The notes under the pieces are model-generated. The model saw nothing but the letters and a program-made list of their open reading frames with translations. It did not search any database and was not told the origin of the DNA. From Chaenocephalus aceratus (Eukaryota > Chordata > Actinopteri > Perciformes > Channichthyidae): a DNA stretch of 64,000 nucleotides. A program made the translations under genes and the position numbers. The DNA lies in contig CM043792.1 of NCBI GenBank assembly GCA_023974075.1, positions 16,831,373 to 16,895,372 on the forward strand, read 5' to 3'. Shown here piece by piece: positions 31,096-43,587 of this stretch. How positions within the stretch are numbered: the first letter of the stretch is position 1; each line of letters starts with the position of its first letter.

Positions 31096-32364
31096 AGGAG
31101 CTCCAACAAGCCGTTTGGGACAGAGAGTGAATTCACATACTATACAGAGATGCTGTATGAGAAACCAATGTGATTTTGGAACATTGAACAATGTAAATCT
31201 ATTCCAGTAGACCTCAACAATGGAATTATGGTCAGTAGAAATGGCCATGTCATGGGACCTTTAAAAACTGAATAATTTCTCAGTGTTCTTGTTAGTTCCC
31301 CATGAATCATATGGGTCATCATGAGGTTATTTTTGGAGGTGGGGTTGATGTTTAACCCAGAAATCCTGCATCTGCTGCGGTGCAGTTTTGAAGCCCTCTG
31401 AAGTTGTATGTAGCTTTTTGTGTAAGACTTTGCTGGCAGTGTGTTGGCATTAGAGTTCAGAAGTGTGTTCCTCACAGGCTCTGAAAAGCTGGGATTTGGT
31501 CTGCCGGGAGGCTAAATCTGGCTTTGCCAGGCCTTAATCTTGGGCACTAGGTCACACTGTGACTGCCATACTACAGGGGGTAAATATTGCATGTAAAGAG
31601 TGACTATGGGCATGTGTTCATATTATTTCCATTTGCAGGGCTTGATTTGAACATGTGTTTGAATAAGATCAAGGAAGCAGATCTTTAAAGAAACGGGGGA
31701 AGTTGTATTTGGTTTTGTGCATTTAGGAAAACTAGAAGGAGATAATGTGTGATCTAGTTATCCCCGGCATTCATTAAACGGATTAAACGTATGTGATGAT
31801 CATAAACTTTTTATCCAGGATTTTCCAATTTCGGATCCAATCTAACAAAATAAGATTCTATATCTAATTCACCTGCTTATGCCATATGTTATACAATTTA
31901 TTGTATTATTTTATTGACAAGAATACCAGTAAGTAACATATTTTAAACTCATATAATGTAATAACAGTTAAGGGATTCCTCTATTATCAGTAATATTGCT
32001 AGCCTATTGAAGCATTTTCTCCAAAGTATTGGCACTATTCACACTAAAATAAGAGCAGCCAAATATTTTTTATTTGAGATAAAACTACTCATCATGCTAT
32101 AAGGGGTGGCAAGTGGGTTCAATAAGAATATTTGCTTAAAGCACAAAAATAAATATGGTACTACCAGCTTTTTCTTTCTAAAAATGTTAAATGTCCTCTT
32201 TTATAACATAAGTTGGTTTCAGTGGAATACAAGCAAATGTTATAACCCTAAAACTCTCAAAATTCATAAAACACAAAACTGGTGGTCAAGATAAAAACAG
32301 TATTCCCACATTTCAAGACAGTAGTACAATTGGAATGTATGAACTGAGTAAAGAACAGCATTTC
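31096..32364. other. intergenic, nothing recognised
   Basis: AT-rich sequence without supportable ORFs. Confidence 0.5.
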
Positions 32365-33616
32365 CAACCCAGTCTCACAAAAAAACGTGTAATAACTACG
32401 TTGGTCCACAATGTAGGACGTAGTATTTCTACGAAAACGCCTCTGAAATTGTAAGATCCCTACGTTTTTTTTCACCATTCATTCCAATGGCTGGCGTCTA
32501 TGTCACGTGATCTTCACATTTCTCCCTGCAGAAAAAAAAAAACATGGCCGAACTTCGTTTTATTCTCGGTGTAAAATGCCTATTTAAAGTTACTTTGGCC
32601 ATTAAAATGCGTTTTGATGTCATTTGATGCGAGAAATACGAGTTGTTATTTCAGATTATGTGTGCAGTGGATGTACATGATCTTTAGTTTGCTAGTTATT
32701 ACGAAGATTACTTCAGGAAATGGTGTCTATACAACGTTTTCATTGTTACCAAGGTGGTTGCTAGGGACGCTGCTATCGATATTATTTCTGTTATGTTGGG
32801 TAAAATGGTGTTATCTTTATTGCTACCCCCTTCCCCGTCAAAGTATAGTGTTGGTCCACAGCGCAAACGTATTAGTTTAACAAAATCCGCATCTAAAGAA
32901 ACGTTATTTTCCCCTGTGCAATTCCAGTCTCACATCTCACAGCACATCGTCATTAACAAATACCGGAAACAGACCGAAAACACTTTATTCCGAGTGTACT
33001 TGCTTTTCTCTTTGAAAGTCATCACATAACGGCATTGTAATACACGGTTCGGCTGCATTAAATATTACATATCTGCCGTAGTTCGGTATTTATAGAGCCC
33101 TGATGAGAAGACTTCTAGACAAACATGAGGAACTGCCGCCAACACTGGAAACGTGACGTGGATCATAAATATATCAACAATTAAACAACATCTTACATTT
33201 ATTTTCACACAATGCGTCTCCTTGCAGTATCAACACTAATTCGGCGGACTTTTATATTTGATCCAATTGGTAGATAGGCTGTATTTACACCATAAAGGTG
33301 CACAGCTGATATAAAGGGACACCTAGTGGTTAAAGCATGTTATTGAATTTCATTATTTTTATTATTAGATATTAATAGAATCCCTATAAAGTGTTCATTA
33401 CTCGTTATTGTCTACTAATAGTTAAGTAAAGACTGTATATAATGACTATTTTGCACATCCCTTTCAAGATTTCAAGATTTTCTAAGGTTTATTGACATAT
33501 CATATAGGCCTACACAACTATGGTGTAGTTATGCAATGAATGAAAAACTTGGGTCGCAGGTTCCTCAACAGTGCATTACAAGACATCTATCAATATTTGT
33601 GCATACCTCCAGCAAT
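32365..33616 (+). repeat. arm A of the inverted-repeat element
   Basis: It begins caacccagtctca and carries small palindromes such as cgtagtatttctacg. The interior ORF at 32614-32880 recurs in arm B and is a by-product of the repeat, not a gene. The inner end (33390-33616) is shared with 63383-63575. Confidence 0.65.
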
Positions 33617-34759
33617 GTTAACTATGTTGAAGCACTTATTTTAACTGATATTATACATATGTATTATACTCTTATAAGATGTATGTAGATAGTATAAGAA
33701 ATGTGCAGAATATGACAATTTAATGGTGGAGGTACACATATTGAAAGATGTCTTGTGATGCACTGTTGAGGAACCTGTGACCAAAGTTTTTCATCTCCGA
33801 CCTTGTCTGGTATTGAACAATCAATAAATAAAGAACACAGAATTATTAAATATAAAACACAGAATTTGTGTGATTATACTAAATGATTTACAAATAAACA
33901 CCACTGCATATTTACAACTATACACATGCTGATGTAACGCAAATGTTTCCAACTTGGGATCAATAAAGTATATCTTATCTTAAGATGATCGATGGCTACT
34001 GCCATATTTGCACAATGTGCCTCTGAACCTTGACAAGTGCATGTTTCAGGCTCATCAATGAACAACAGGAGGGGTCACAGACATAAGACCAGCTGTTAAA
34101 TAAAGCTCTTCTGACCTTAGCTGTCGTGTGGGTATATATTAATGCTGCCCATTATGGGCACAAGCAATTTTCACCCATTTATTAATTATATGTTTTAAAT
34201 GTGAGTGTTTCCTATCCCCTAAACCTCCAGGGATGTACACAGTTTAATACTGGCAACTTCTTATTATGGGAAATATGAAAACGTCTTTTAAAACTACAAC
34301 TCCCAGTAGAGACGTGCCATAGATAGAGAACATTTTTTGCGAAACACACAATAGCCAGCATGTGTAGTTCTGGGGACGGGGTGGGGGAGGGGGGGACGCG
34401 GTGGACCCGTTCAAATCCAGTTTTGGACAGTCTGCCGTGGTTCCATCCCATTTCAAGTGCTGTTCGACGCTCTGCACACTCTCCAATCACAGATAGTCCT
34501 CAATAATTGAGGACTATCACGGGGTTTGTCAAGCGAAGCGGAGAGAATACTTACTTCCGGGTGTAATATTCTGTAAAGCAAATGAGCTGCTCCGACCCTC
34601 GGTCCTGACGGACTCCAACTTGTGTTTATTAATCAAACAAATAAATAAACACAAGGATAATTATGTGTTATTGTTGAGTAAATGGAGAATTGCACAGGGG
34701 AAAATAACGTATCTATTGTGGTGATTGACATTATTCACCCACGGATCTATGGGTTAGGG
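33617..34759 (-). repeat. inner part of arm B
   Basis: It matches the inverse of about 62560-63690: cagcatgtgtagttctggg, actggcaacttct, ttttcacccatttattaatt, gtgggtatatattaatg. It is cut at 34759 by the hAT, whose target duplication is ggttaggg. It also contains a LINE-like tail, ggatcaataaagtatatctt, at about 33957-33976. Confidence 0.6.
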
Positions 34760-35196
34760 CAGTGGTTCTCAAACTTTTTCTGTCATTCCCCACTTTGAAC
34801 AGGTGGGCCTTTTCAAGCCCCACCTGTTCCTCATCGCTCCAATAAAATGGTAGGCCAAGCTTAAAATTGTCAAATGTATCGTTCTATAACAGGGGTCTCC
34901 AACTTTTTTTAGGATGAGGGTTACTTTAAAAAAATAAAACAAGTCGTGAGCTACTTTTACTCCTTTTTTGTTTTTTTGCAGTGTATATATTTAGCACATT
35001 TTAACATTATTATATGCTACCTTTAACCTTTGAGTGCTGTTTGGGTCTGTGGGACCCGTTTTCAGTGTTTACTAAAATAAAATGTATGCAATTTAATTAT
35101 TTTAACCTGCTTTCTTTGGTGGTGGACGTCACGCACCCCCAGGAAGATTTTTTTTAAATGTTGAAGTTGAATGCATCAATCTGGTGCACTTTGAGC

Positions 35197-35879
35197 TAGG
35201 GCTGCTCAATTAAATCGTATTTTAATCGCAATTACGATTTTGGCTTGCAACGATTATGAATACAACATAATCGAAATAAAACGATTTTATTTATTTTTTA
35301 AATAGGTTTTTCAGTTGAATTATACTTAAAGTTCAGGGTAATCAACTGTTAAAAACATACTTTTCAAATTATTTTCTTCAATAAATTGATGTTTTTTACG
35401 GAGCCCCTAAAGGGACATGAAAAAAAAAAAAAAAAAACAGAGGGAGAAAAAAAAAGTCAGGATAACGGGTTAGTATCTCGTGCGCACGAGAAACGAATCC
35501 GTTATCCTGACTTTATTTTTTTTTGAGAAAGTTACCGATGCACCAAGGAGGAAGTGGAACACGAGACAACCATGTCATTGCAGACTGTTATGTTTACGTG
35601 GGGAAATGACAGTGCATACATTATTTGAGATATATATCGTACTTAGACTTCACTTTAAGGACATTTCGGCCAGGGGTGTGTGGTCACTCCAGGAGGCAGC
35701 GGGACGTGTAACTCAGAGAAGAGCAGCACCAGCGCTCAAAGAGCTTTTACGCACCGCCTACACACTGTGTTTACCTTCATTGAACAGCTATGGGCGGACT
35801 GGGACTAAAAATCAGCCCGGTACTCGCACCCAGCCCAGCCCACGTAAACTGTCAACGGGCGGCCCACTTCGGTACCGGC

Positions 35880-35914
<35 letters not shown>

Positions 35915-35933
35915 CGTGCGTGCGTGCGCGTGC

Positions 35934-35981
<48 letters not shown>

Positions 35982-36461
35982 TAGCTGCGGGGCAGCAGGT
36001 ACTCTGAGAGTCACGGACATTAATTCATAGATCAAAGCAGACTGGTTTACAGACTCTCCTGTTTTTTGCCAATCCGGTGCTTAAACCAATAGCTCTACAC
36101 CCCTGGCTGAAATGTCCATACAATTAAGTCTGACTTCAAAATATATCTCAAATAATGTATGCACTGTCATTTCCCCACGGAAACATAAAAGTCTGCAATG
36201 AAATGGTTGTCTCGTGTTCCACTTCCTCCTTGGTGCATCGGTAACTTTCTCAAAAAAAAAATAAAGTCAGGATAACGGAACGAATCCGTTATCCTGACTT
36301 TATTTTTTTTTGTCTCTCTTTTTTCTTTTTTTTTTCCCATGTCCCTTTAGGGGCTCCGTAGTTTTTCAAAGTAAATGGTTAATCATTTTTAAATAATCGT
36401 GATATCAATTATTGACCCAAATAATCGAGATTATGATTTTTGCCATAATCGAGCAGCCCTA
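35197..36461. mobile_element. fold-back hAT element nested in the hAT at 34760
   Basis: Ends are tagggctgctcaatta (left) and aatcgagcagcccta (right); the 8-bp target duplication ctttgagc is perfect (35189-35196, 36462-36469). The inverted repeat extends far inward: 35397-35680 (cggagcccctaaagggacat, gttaccgatgcaccaagga) recurs inverted at about 36095-36362. About 400 central bases are unpaired. No coding sequence. Confidence 0.9.
35881..35980. repeat. (GT)n microsatellite
   Basis: About 100 bases of GT/GC repeat in the unpaired centre of the fold-back element. Confidence 0.95.
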
Positions 36462-36735
36462 CTTTGAGCCCAACATGAATTATGGATACAGCTCTCAACA
36501 CTCAGATGAAAGGGAGCTGTATACTTTTCCATAATCCAAACATCTTTAGAATATGATCACAACAAATCATTTAAACTTGTTTATTCTTATCTTATGTTAC
36601 CTAGTTAGCATTCTTTCTTTTATTTATGCATATTTGACTAATCACTCCCCTTTTAAACTTTTTACTGTCCTATAGTACACATTGGAATGATTTCTTACAT
36701 TATTTTGTACAATTTTATTAAATAGATAAAGGTGT

Positions 36736-36917
<182 letters not shown>

Positions 36918-37680
36918 CATTGCTTTTCTTCCCGACTGCAACGCTGTTGTGTGTGTCTGTGAGAGCGTTTCACATGTGTGTATGAGAGATTTTTACCAGT
37001 GGCGAGCCTGTCTCTGAGGGCCTAAGATATTCTACAAAATAATATTTAAAAACATTAAAACAAATTATATTTTTCTTTATATATTTTTTTTAAATATGTT
37101 TTTAGTAATATTTGTCAATAGTTTTACCAAAAATAACTTGATTAAATTGTATTTAAAATAACATTTCCAAAGAAATAAATCCTTTGAATCTGCCTATTCA
37201 GTTTCTGTTTGAATGTGAAGGGTTAAATGAAAGAAGCTCCTCTCTGCGAGTCTGTTAAGACAGGAGCTGATTGGACGTCCAGCTATGAATTCACAGAGGG
37301 CCAACTGAACGAGAGTAATGTCAAATGACAGTACAATTGACCAATCATATATTCCCTCTAAATGGGTGGGCTTTATTATCGCGGACTTTATGACAAGTTC
37401 TGCCCGCTGTGAAACAATTGTCAACAGCGTAAACTTGCCTTCAAAATAAAAGCATGCCAAATTACACTTAAGACATACAACTGCAACGAAAGTAACAAAC
37501 ACAATGCAATATCCTTTTCAATTTCAAAGAACACAAATTGGGTTATCTACAGGTGTTGTTTTGTGTGGTTGAGGGTCGCTTTTCATTGATACGTGTTGCA
37601 CCCCGGGCGGTCCGTTGTTTTGATATTCCACCAGTGTATAAATAAATAAATAAATGTGAAATAAAAATGTAAAAAAAAAT

Positions 37681-37709
37681 GTTTTTTTTTTTTTTTTTTT
37701 TTTTTTTTT
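37681..37709. repeat. poly(T) tract
   Basis: About 28 consecutive T inside the right part of the hAT. Confidence 0.9.
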
Positions 37710-38149
37710 CGCGACCCACCTATCACATCTCTGCACCCCACCAGTGGGGCGCGCCCCACACTTTGAGAAACGCTGGGTTAGGGTATTGTTCTGCACAGAC
37801 ATTTTAGTGAGCCGGACTTCCTGTCTCCGCCGGTCTTCGCTTCCTGGGCATGAAGCTGTTTACATGTGTTTTATGTCTTTATGTCTTTATTGTCTTTATT
37901 AGGATCCCCATTAGCACTAGCATGAGCATTGGCTATTCTTCCTGGGGTCCTCACACACTCAAAACATACATAAACATACAACAAAATTAAAACAAAACAA
38001 AACAGCTCATAATTTCATGCTATTTACAGTGAAATGAAGTGAAACTAAAATGGTCATCCAATTATCGCCATCCTAAGGCCAAACAAAAGTAAATATAAAT
38101 AAGTGTACATAATAATATATGCATACATAGCCACAGGCACAGTTCAAAT

Positions 38150-41023
38150 TTACTTTGTAATACTTAAATAATTTTTTAGCAACCATTTGAAATGTACTTG
38201 AGAATTTTCCTGAATGATGTGAACCGGTAAAGAGTTCCAGCTGATCATGGCTCTGTACATGACTGTTTTCTGTCCCATATTTGATTTAGATTTGGGTAAT
38301 ACAAACCTTCCTTCTATTGTATGTCGTGTTTGATAGTTATGTTGTGCATATTGCGCTATAAACCTTTGTGATAATATATCTGGTGAGTGAATCACTGTAA
38401 TATTTCTGACAAAATTCAATAAAATATAAGTTGACCTCTGTCTGACAGTTAACCATTTCAGTGTCTCCAGCATTTCAGTGACTCTGGTTCTGTAGGAGCA
38501 CTGCAGTGCACATCGTGCTGCCTTATTTTGTGCTACTTGTAGTTTGTTTAAATCTTTTTCAGCAGCACTAGACCATATAACCAAACAATAATCAAGCTGC
38601 GACAGAACCAAAGCATCCAAAACTTGTCTACTGACATCCATAGGCAAATATTTTACAATTCTTTTTACAAGTGACACACCCCTTCCCATTTTACATACAA
38701 CATTATCAATTTGTTTAGACCAAGATAATTTATGATCCAGGGTTATATCTAGCAATTGTGTCTCCTTGACCTGTTCAATTTCAATATGGTTTAAATGTAG
38801 TTGCAATTTTGGTTCACCTTTTAACTGATGATTTGATCCTATTAATAACGATTTTGTTTTTCCGGCATTAAGTACCAACTTATTATTTATGACCCACTCT
38901 GATATCAGTAGTAGATCTTTATTCATAACATTTGTCAACACTCTTGTAGTTGATGCTGCATAATATATTGTTGAGTCATCTGCATACATTACAATTTTAG
39001 CTTTTTCTAACACTAATGGTAGGTCATTTGTAAAAATAGAAAATAAAAGTGGTCCCAAACAACTACCCTGAGGTACTCCACAGGTGACTGTTTTCATCTT
39101 TGAGAGACTTCCATTAAAAAAAACTGTTTGACTTCGATTTGTCAGGTAACTTTCTAACCACTTCAGCGTTTCCAAATGAAAACCATATTGTTCCAGCTTG
39201 TGTAACAACAAAGAATGGTCAATGACATCAAAAGCAGAACTAAAATCGAGTAGTACTGCACCCACTAACTTCCTATTATCTAGTTCGCCCTTCCAGTCAT
39301 CTGTCATTTGTGTTAAAGCGGTGCATGTGGAATGGCCAGGTCTATAAGCATGTTGATACACAGTATTAAGTTTGTTACCTTCAAAGTATTTTTGTATTTG
39401 ATTGAAAATTATTCTCTCCATTATCTTTGCTAATGCTGGTAATAAACTTATTGGACGGCTATTTGTACCAGAAAATGGTCCAGCTGGATTTTTTGCAAGT
39501 GGAATAATTTTTGCTATTTTCCATGCCTGTGGGCAAATACATTTATCAATACTCAAATTTATAATATGACAGATAGGCTCTGCAACAAAATTAGCAACAT
39601 ATCTAAGAAATGTACCAACTAAATTATCCACTCCTGGTGGTTTATCATTACATTTACCTAGTAGACATTCAACATCTGTAATTGTCACTTTTTCTATTTT
39701 AAATGTACACTTCTTATTTTTCATAATTAAATCCTTTATTAGAAATGTGGAGTTACTATTTATAGTTTGATTCATATTTCTCCTCAAATGTTTTACTTTT
39801 TCAAGAAAATAATCATTCAGATGATTAGCAATTTGTACTGGTTTTGTCAAAAATGTCCCATCCACCTCAAGATATGTTGAGGTGGATTTCGGCTTACGGC
39901 CCATCATGCCATTCACTAAGCTCCACAGTTTTTTCTTGTCATCCTTTATCTCTTTAATTTTATTTCCATAATACAACTGTTTTTTCTTTTTATTTAATGC
40001 TGTAACATAATTCCTTAACCTTCTATACATTTGCCCATCTGACTCATAACTTGATGAGAGAGCTACACTTTTTGCATCATCTCTTTGTTTCATTAGATCC
40101 CTTAATTCCTCATCTAACCAGGGTGCTCTAAAGTTCCTTACAGTCTGTTTTCTAAGTGGAGCATGTTTATCAATCACCTGCATGAATAACAAATTAAAGA
40201 CATCAAGAGCATCATCTGGATCGACTTTCTCAAAAACATGTTTCCAACATATCATTTGAACATCCTGGATAAATGACTCTTCACTAAAATATTTCATTGA
40301 TCTCCTCACAATGACTTTTGGTCCAGCTTTTGGCACCTTTGTCTTTCTCACGATAATTATTAAATTATGATCAGAACACCCTACTGGAATTGATATTGCC
40401 TGAGAACATACATGGCTAAAATTAGTAAATATATGATCAATACAAGTTGCACTTTTTGACCCATCTTTCTTTATGCATATCCTAGTAGGTTTAGTCACCA
40501 TTTGTACCAAGTTACATGTATTAATTATTGTCTGCAGCTTGTTTTTAAGGGCACAGTGCAACATATTCCAGTCAATATTTAAATCTCCGATAAAATAAAT
40601 CTCTCTGTCAAGATCACAAACTTTGTCTAACATTTCACATAATTTGTCTAAATAAATTAAGTTTGCATTTGGAGGTCTGTAACAACATCCTACCAACAAA
40701 GGTTTCAAGTGAGGTAAGTTAATTTGCAACCAAAGTACTTCAATATCAGCAGACATCAAATCATATCTCACTTTAGCTGGTATTTGCTTTTGAATGTATA
40801 CTGCCACCCCACCTCCATATGCATTCCTGTCCTTTCTAAATATTCTATATCCATCAATATCCACAGCAGCATCATTAAATGTGTCATCTAAGTGAGTTTC
40901 AGATATTGTTAACAAATGAATACCACATGATAATATTTCCTCTATCTCAGACACTTTATTTCTTAAACTACATATATTTATGTGAGCCAATTTAAACCCT
41001 TTACTTGGTAACTTATTCAACAT
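38150..41023 (-). CDS. LINE ORF2: AP endonuclease and reverse transcriptase
   Basis: 957 residues, intact. The N-terminal AP-like endonuclease shows HINICSLRNK, ETHLDD, GGVAVYI, CCYRPPN, FIGDLNIDW and GCSDHN, the usual catalytic blocks (residues 14-225). The reverse transcriptase shows LLDFSSAFDVIDHSLLL, GVPQGSCLGPLLFSIF and the catalytic MYADDSTIY (about residues 470-750). The C-terminal part has SQLDYCLVIW and a WNSLPVHI block as in L2/CR1-type elements. The protein nicks target DNA and primes reverse transcription (family knowledge). The start is the first Met of the ORF; the fit to family length supports it. Confidence 0.93.
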   Translation of the reverse strand: MLNKLPSKGFKLAHINICSLRNKVSEIEEILSCGIHLLTISETHLDDTFNDAAVDIDGYRIFRKDRNAYGGGVAVYIQKQIPAKVRYDLMSADIEVLWLQINLPHLKPLLVGCCYRPPNANLIYLDKLCEMLDKVCDLDREIYFIGDLNIDWNMLHCALKNKLQTIINTCNLVQMVTKPTRICIKKDGSKSATCIDHIFTNFSHVCSQAISIPVGCSDHNLIIIVRKTKVPKAGPKVIVRRSMKYFSEESFIQDVQMICWKHVFEKVDPDDALDVFNLLFMQVIDKHAPLRKQTVRNFRAPWLDEELRDLMKQRDDAKSVALSSSYESDGQMYRRLRNYVTALNKKKKQLYYGNKIKEIKDDKKKLWSLVNGMMGRKPKSTSTYLEVDGTFLTKPVQIANHLNDYFLEKVKHLRRNMNQTINSNSTFLIKDLIMKNKKCTFKIEKVTITDVECLLGKCNDKPPGVDNLVGTFLRYVANFVAEPICHIINLSIDKCICPQAWKIAKIIPLAKNPAGPFSGTNSRPISLLPALAKIMERIIFNQIQKYFEGNKLNTVYQHAYRPGHSTCTALTQMTDDWKGELDNRKLVGAVLLDFSSAFDVIDHSLLLHKLEQYGFHLETLKWLESYLTNRSQTVFFNGSLSKMKTVTCGVPQGSCLGPLLFSIFTNDLPLVLEKAKIVMYADDSTIYYAASTTRVLTNVMNKDLLLISEWVINNKLVLNAGKTKSLLIGSNHQLKGEPKLQLHLNHIEIEQVKETQLLDITLDHKLSWSKQIDNVVCKMGRGVSLVKRIVKYLPMDVSRQVLDALVLSQLDYCLVIWSSAAEKDLNKLQVAQNKAARCALQCSYRTRVTEMLETLKWLTVRQRSTYILLNFVRNITVIHSPDILSQRFIAQYAQHNYQTRHTIEGRFVLPKSKSNMGQKTVMYRAMISWNSLPVHIIQENSQVHFKWLLKNYLSITK

Positions 41024-41558
41024 TAAGATGGCAATTTAAATGTTATCTCTTTTTCACTTCCTATCAAAATGAGAGCTGAACTAAAACATACATGTAACAC
41101 AATTTCAACCACACAAACCATCACATACATAACCCAACATTTATCTGCACATAGATTGCTATAAATGTGTATACTCACTCGCTCAATTAGACGAGCTTCA
41201 CGGTAGCTTCCAAACATTTTTAAATAATAGTATGAAATATATTCATGGTAATGTCTCGCAACACTAGATCTAATCAATATATCACAATTACATTTTAGGA
41301 AGAATAAACAACAATAGAGACAAGTTGAAATTTGTCTCTATTCAAAATCTAATAAACATAAATTCATACTCGCAGATGATAAAAGTAAATAACTTCAAAT
41401 AAATGAGTAGATAACTCATAAACCAGTGAATATTGGCCCACAAGAAAATAAAACAATTGTGGAGATCACCAAAACTGCAACAATTTCCATTTTCATAATA
41501 CAATTAATTTCTTCTCCTATATGTATAATCATACCATCTATCTGGTCATGTCAATCAG

Positions 41559-42443
41559 TCATTTCCCACCTTCATTTCTGGTTTGAACTGAAACCGGGCT
41601 TATCACTGTTTTATAGAAATGCTCAGCTTCACTACAGTCCCGATAAAGTTTGGTTTGTCCATTGAAGGTTACGATGAGCGTTGCGGGGAACAATAGTCCA
41701 TGCCTCACCTCAGCCTTGCGCAGCTTCACCCTGACGTCATTGAATAGGGCTCTCTTCCTGGCAATATCCGGAGTAATATCAGGAAATATCTTCACTCGCA
41801 TGTCACGGAAAATAATCTCTCCCTTGCTTCTTGCCAGCTTCAAGATAGCTTCCTTAGCTTGATATCTCTGCATAGTGACAATCATAGGTCTGGGTCTCAA
41901 ATCAGTCCCCTGCCCAATCCTGTATGCAATCTCGACTGTCGGTTCACATGAGAGCTCACTTCCGAACACCTCCTTTAAAAAGTTTGTCACAAAGGCAATG
42001 GGATCGTTCTTCTCAATGTCCGTTTTCAGTCCAATCACACGTAGATTAAACTTTCTGCTTTGAATCTCCATCCTCTCTATTTTGTCTTTGAACTCTTTGT
42101 TTTCCTTCATTAGATTGCCATTTGCGGTTTCGAGTATAGCAACCCTACAATCCATGTCGGTTATCCCCTCCTCCATATCACCGAGCTTCTGACAACATGA
42201 GTCAAGTTCTCCCTTTAAAGCATCAAGCTGCGGCTGGAATTTCTCGAAAGCAGCCCCTATCTCCTCTCTTATTATGGAGCGTATTAGTACCGACAGCTCC
42301 GAGTGGTTCACCTGCGAGGCCCCGCTCTCCATGGCGTTCTCCTCTGCTGCTTGTGTGTCAATCGCTCCCGAAAGACCGCTGCTCTCATTCAATGGCACTT
42401 TAGCCTTTTTGTTTGGTTTCTTCGGTGGCATTACATTCCCCAC
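41559..42443 (-). CDS. LINE ORF1: coiled-coil RNA-binding protein, L1 ORF1p-like
   Basis: 294 residues. A basic N-terminus (MPPKKPNKKAKVP) is followed by a heptad-rich coiled coil (about residues 60-120), an RRM-like core (RKFNLRVIGLKTDIEKN ... VEIAYRIG) and a C-terminal domain (RPMIVTMQRYQAKEAIL, IFPDITPDIARKR, FNDVRVKLRKAEVRHGLL, FPATLIVTFNG). This is the layout of L1 ORF1p (Transposase_22), an RNA chaperone forming trimers. Its pairing with an L2/CR1-like ORF2 is notable. A Met three residues upstream of MPPKK is possible. Confidence 0.85.
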   Translation of the reverse strand: MGNVMPPKKPNKKAKVPLNESSGLSGAIDTQAAEENAMESGASQVNHSELSVLIRSIIREEIGAAFEKFQPQLDALKGELDSCCQKLGDMEEGITDMDCRVAILETANGNLMKENKEFKDKIERMEIQSRKFNLRVIGLKTDIEKNDPIAFVTNFLKEVFGSELSCEPTVEIAYRIGQGTDLRPRPMIVTMQRYQAKEAILKLARSKGEIIFRDMRVKIFPDITPDIARKRALFNDVRVKLRKAEVRHGLLFPATLIVTFNGQTKLYRDCSEAEHFYKTVISPVSVQTRNEGGK

Positions 42444-42672
42444 ATCGTATTTCGCTATAAACTTTGAGTGATCAACTTGCTCATCTGATCATAACCTGAT
42501 TTCTCAAAAAGTTTGGTACGGGAGCTACACGCTCTCAGACTTCACACACAACTTCCACGCATGCGTAGTGCGTGGAAGTTGAAGTTTGAGATGCTAAATA
42601 AAAGTCTAGCTTGTACCTTTGATACCCCGCCTCCGACTCCCATCTCTCGGCACCACACTATGCCACAATTTT

Positions 42673-43159
42673 AGATGCGGATTTTGTTAAACTAATACGT
42701 TTGCACTGTGGACCAACACTATACATTGACGGGGAAGGGGGTAGCAATAAAGATAACACCATTTTACCCAACATAACAGAAATAATATCGATAGCAGCGT
42801 CCCTAGCAACCACCTTGGTAACAATGAAAACGTTGTATCGACACAATTTCTTGAAGTAATCTTCGTAATAACTAGCAAACTAAAGATCATGTACATCCAC
42901 TGCACACATAATCTGAAATAACAACTCATATTTCTCACATCAAATGACATCAAAGGGCATTTTAATCGCCAAACTAACCATGTTTTTTTTTTCTGCAGGG
43001 AGAAATGTGAAGATCACGTGACATAGACGCCAGCCATTGGAATGAATGGTGAAAAAAAACGTAGGCATTTTACAATTTCAGAGGCGTTTTCGTAGAAATA
43101 CTACGTCCTACGTTGTGGACCAACGTAGTTATTACACGTTTTTTTATGAGACTGGGTTG
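42673..43159 (-). repeat. outer part of arm B
   Basis: Near-identical inverse copy of 32365-32899, ending tgagactgggttg. It contains the same repeat-derived ORF (42687-42953) as arm A. It is cut at its inner side by the LINE, after the block gatgcggattttgttaaac. Confidence 0.75.
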
Positions 43160-43399
43160 GCATTTCCCCATTAACTTGAGTTATACTGTACACTTGATTG
43201 CCTTCTGTAATGGACTCCTATCTCTCAGCTGTGCAGGAATGCATCGTATTTTTTCCCCATTACTAGCCTGCCAACTGTCTGCGGCAGCACCTCCCATCAG
43301 CCCACAGGCTCAGCTGACTGATCGATAGACTACTTAGCAGCCGTGAGCTACACATTCCAGTCATTTGACCCGCTGGAGCTGTGGGAATGGGCACGCAAT

Positions 43400-43530
43400 T
43401 TTTTATTTTATTTTATTTATCCTTTATTTATCCAGGAATGTCCCATTGAGATACAAGATCTCTTCTTCCAGGGAGTCCTGACCAACACGGCACACAACAA
43501 GTTTCAACATAAAACAATCCAATAAGCATC
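43400..43530 (+). repeat. LINE 3'-end-like fragment
   Basis: Contains ttatcctttatttatccagg and cccattgagatacaagatct, resembling interspersed 3' ends common in fish genomes. No coding part. Confidence 0.45.
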
Positions 43531-43587
43531 GAGCCAATGAGACTGTTCTCAGGACAGGAGGATACAGTTCTCTGCAGATCAGGCCGA

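Larger units (their letters stand above)
37868..42672 (-). mobile_element. full-length two-ORF LINE (L2/CR1/Jockey group)
   Basis: The order on the minus strand is 5' UTR (about 42672-42444), ORF1, a 535-base spacer, ORF2, a 3' UTR and a tail of short repeats built on ataaagac (37868-37905) instead of poly(A). The 5' border is placed where arm B of the host repeat breaks off (42673); the 3' border is approximate. Both ORFs are uninterrupted, so this copy is recent and may be competent. The clade within the L2/CR1/Jockey group was not resolved. Confidence 0.88.

Noticed and set aside
32614..32880. 88-residue hydrophobic ORF, conserved again at 42687-42953
   Set aside because: Conservation is explained by the two arms of one inverted-repeat element; no start context or family match.
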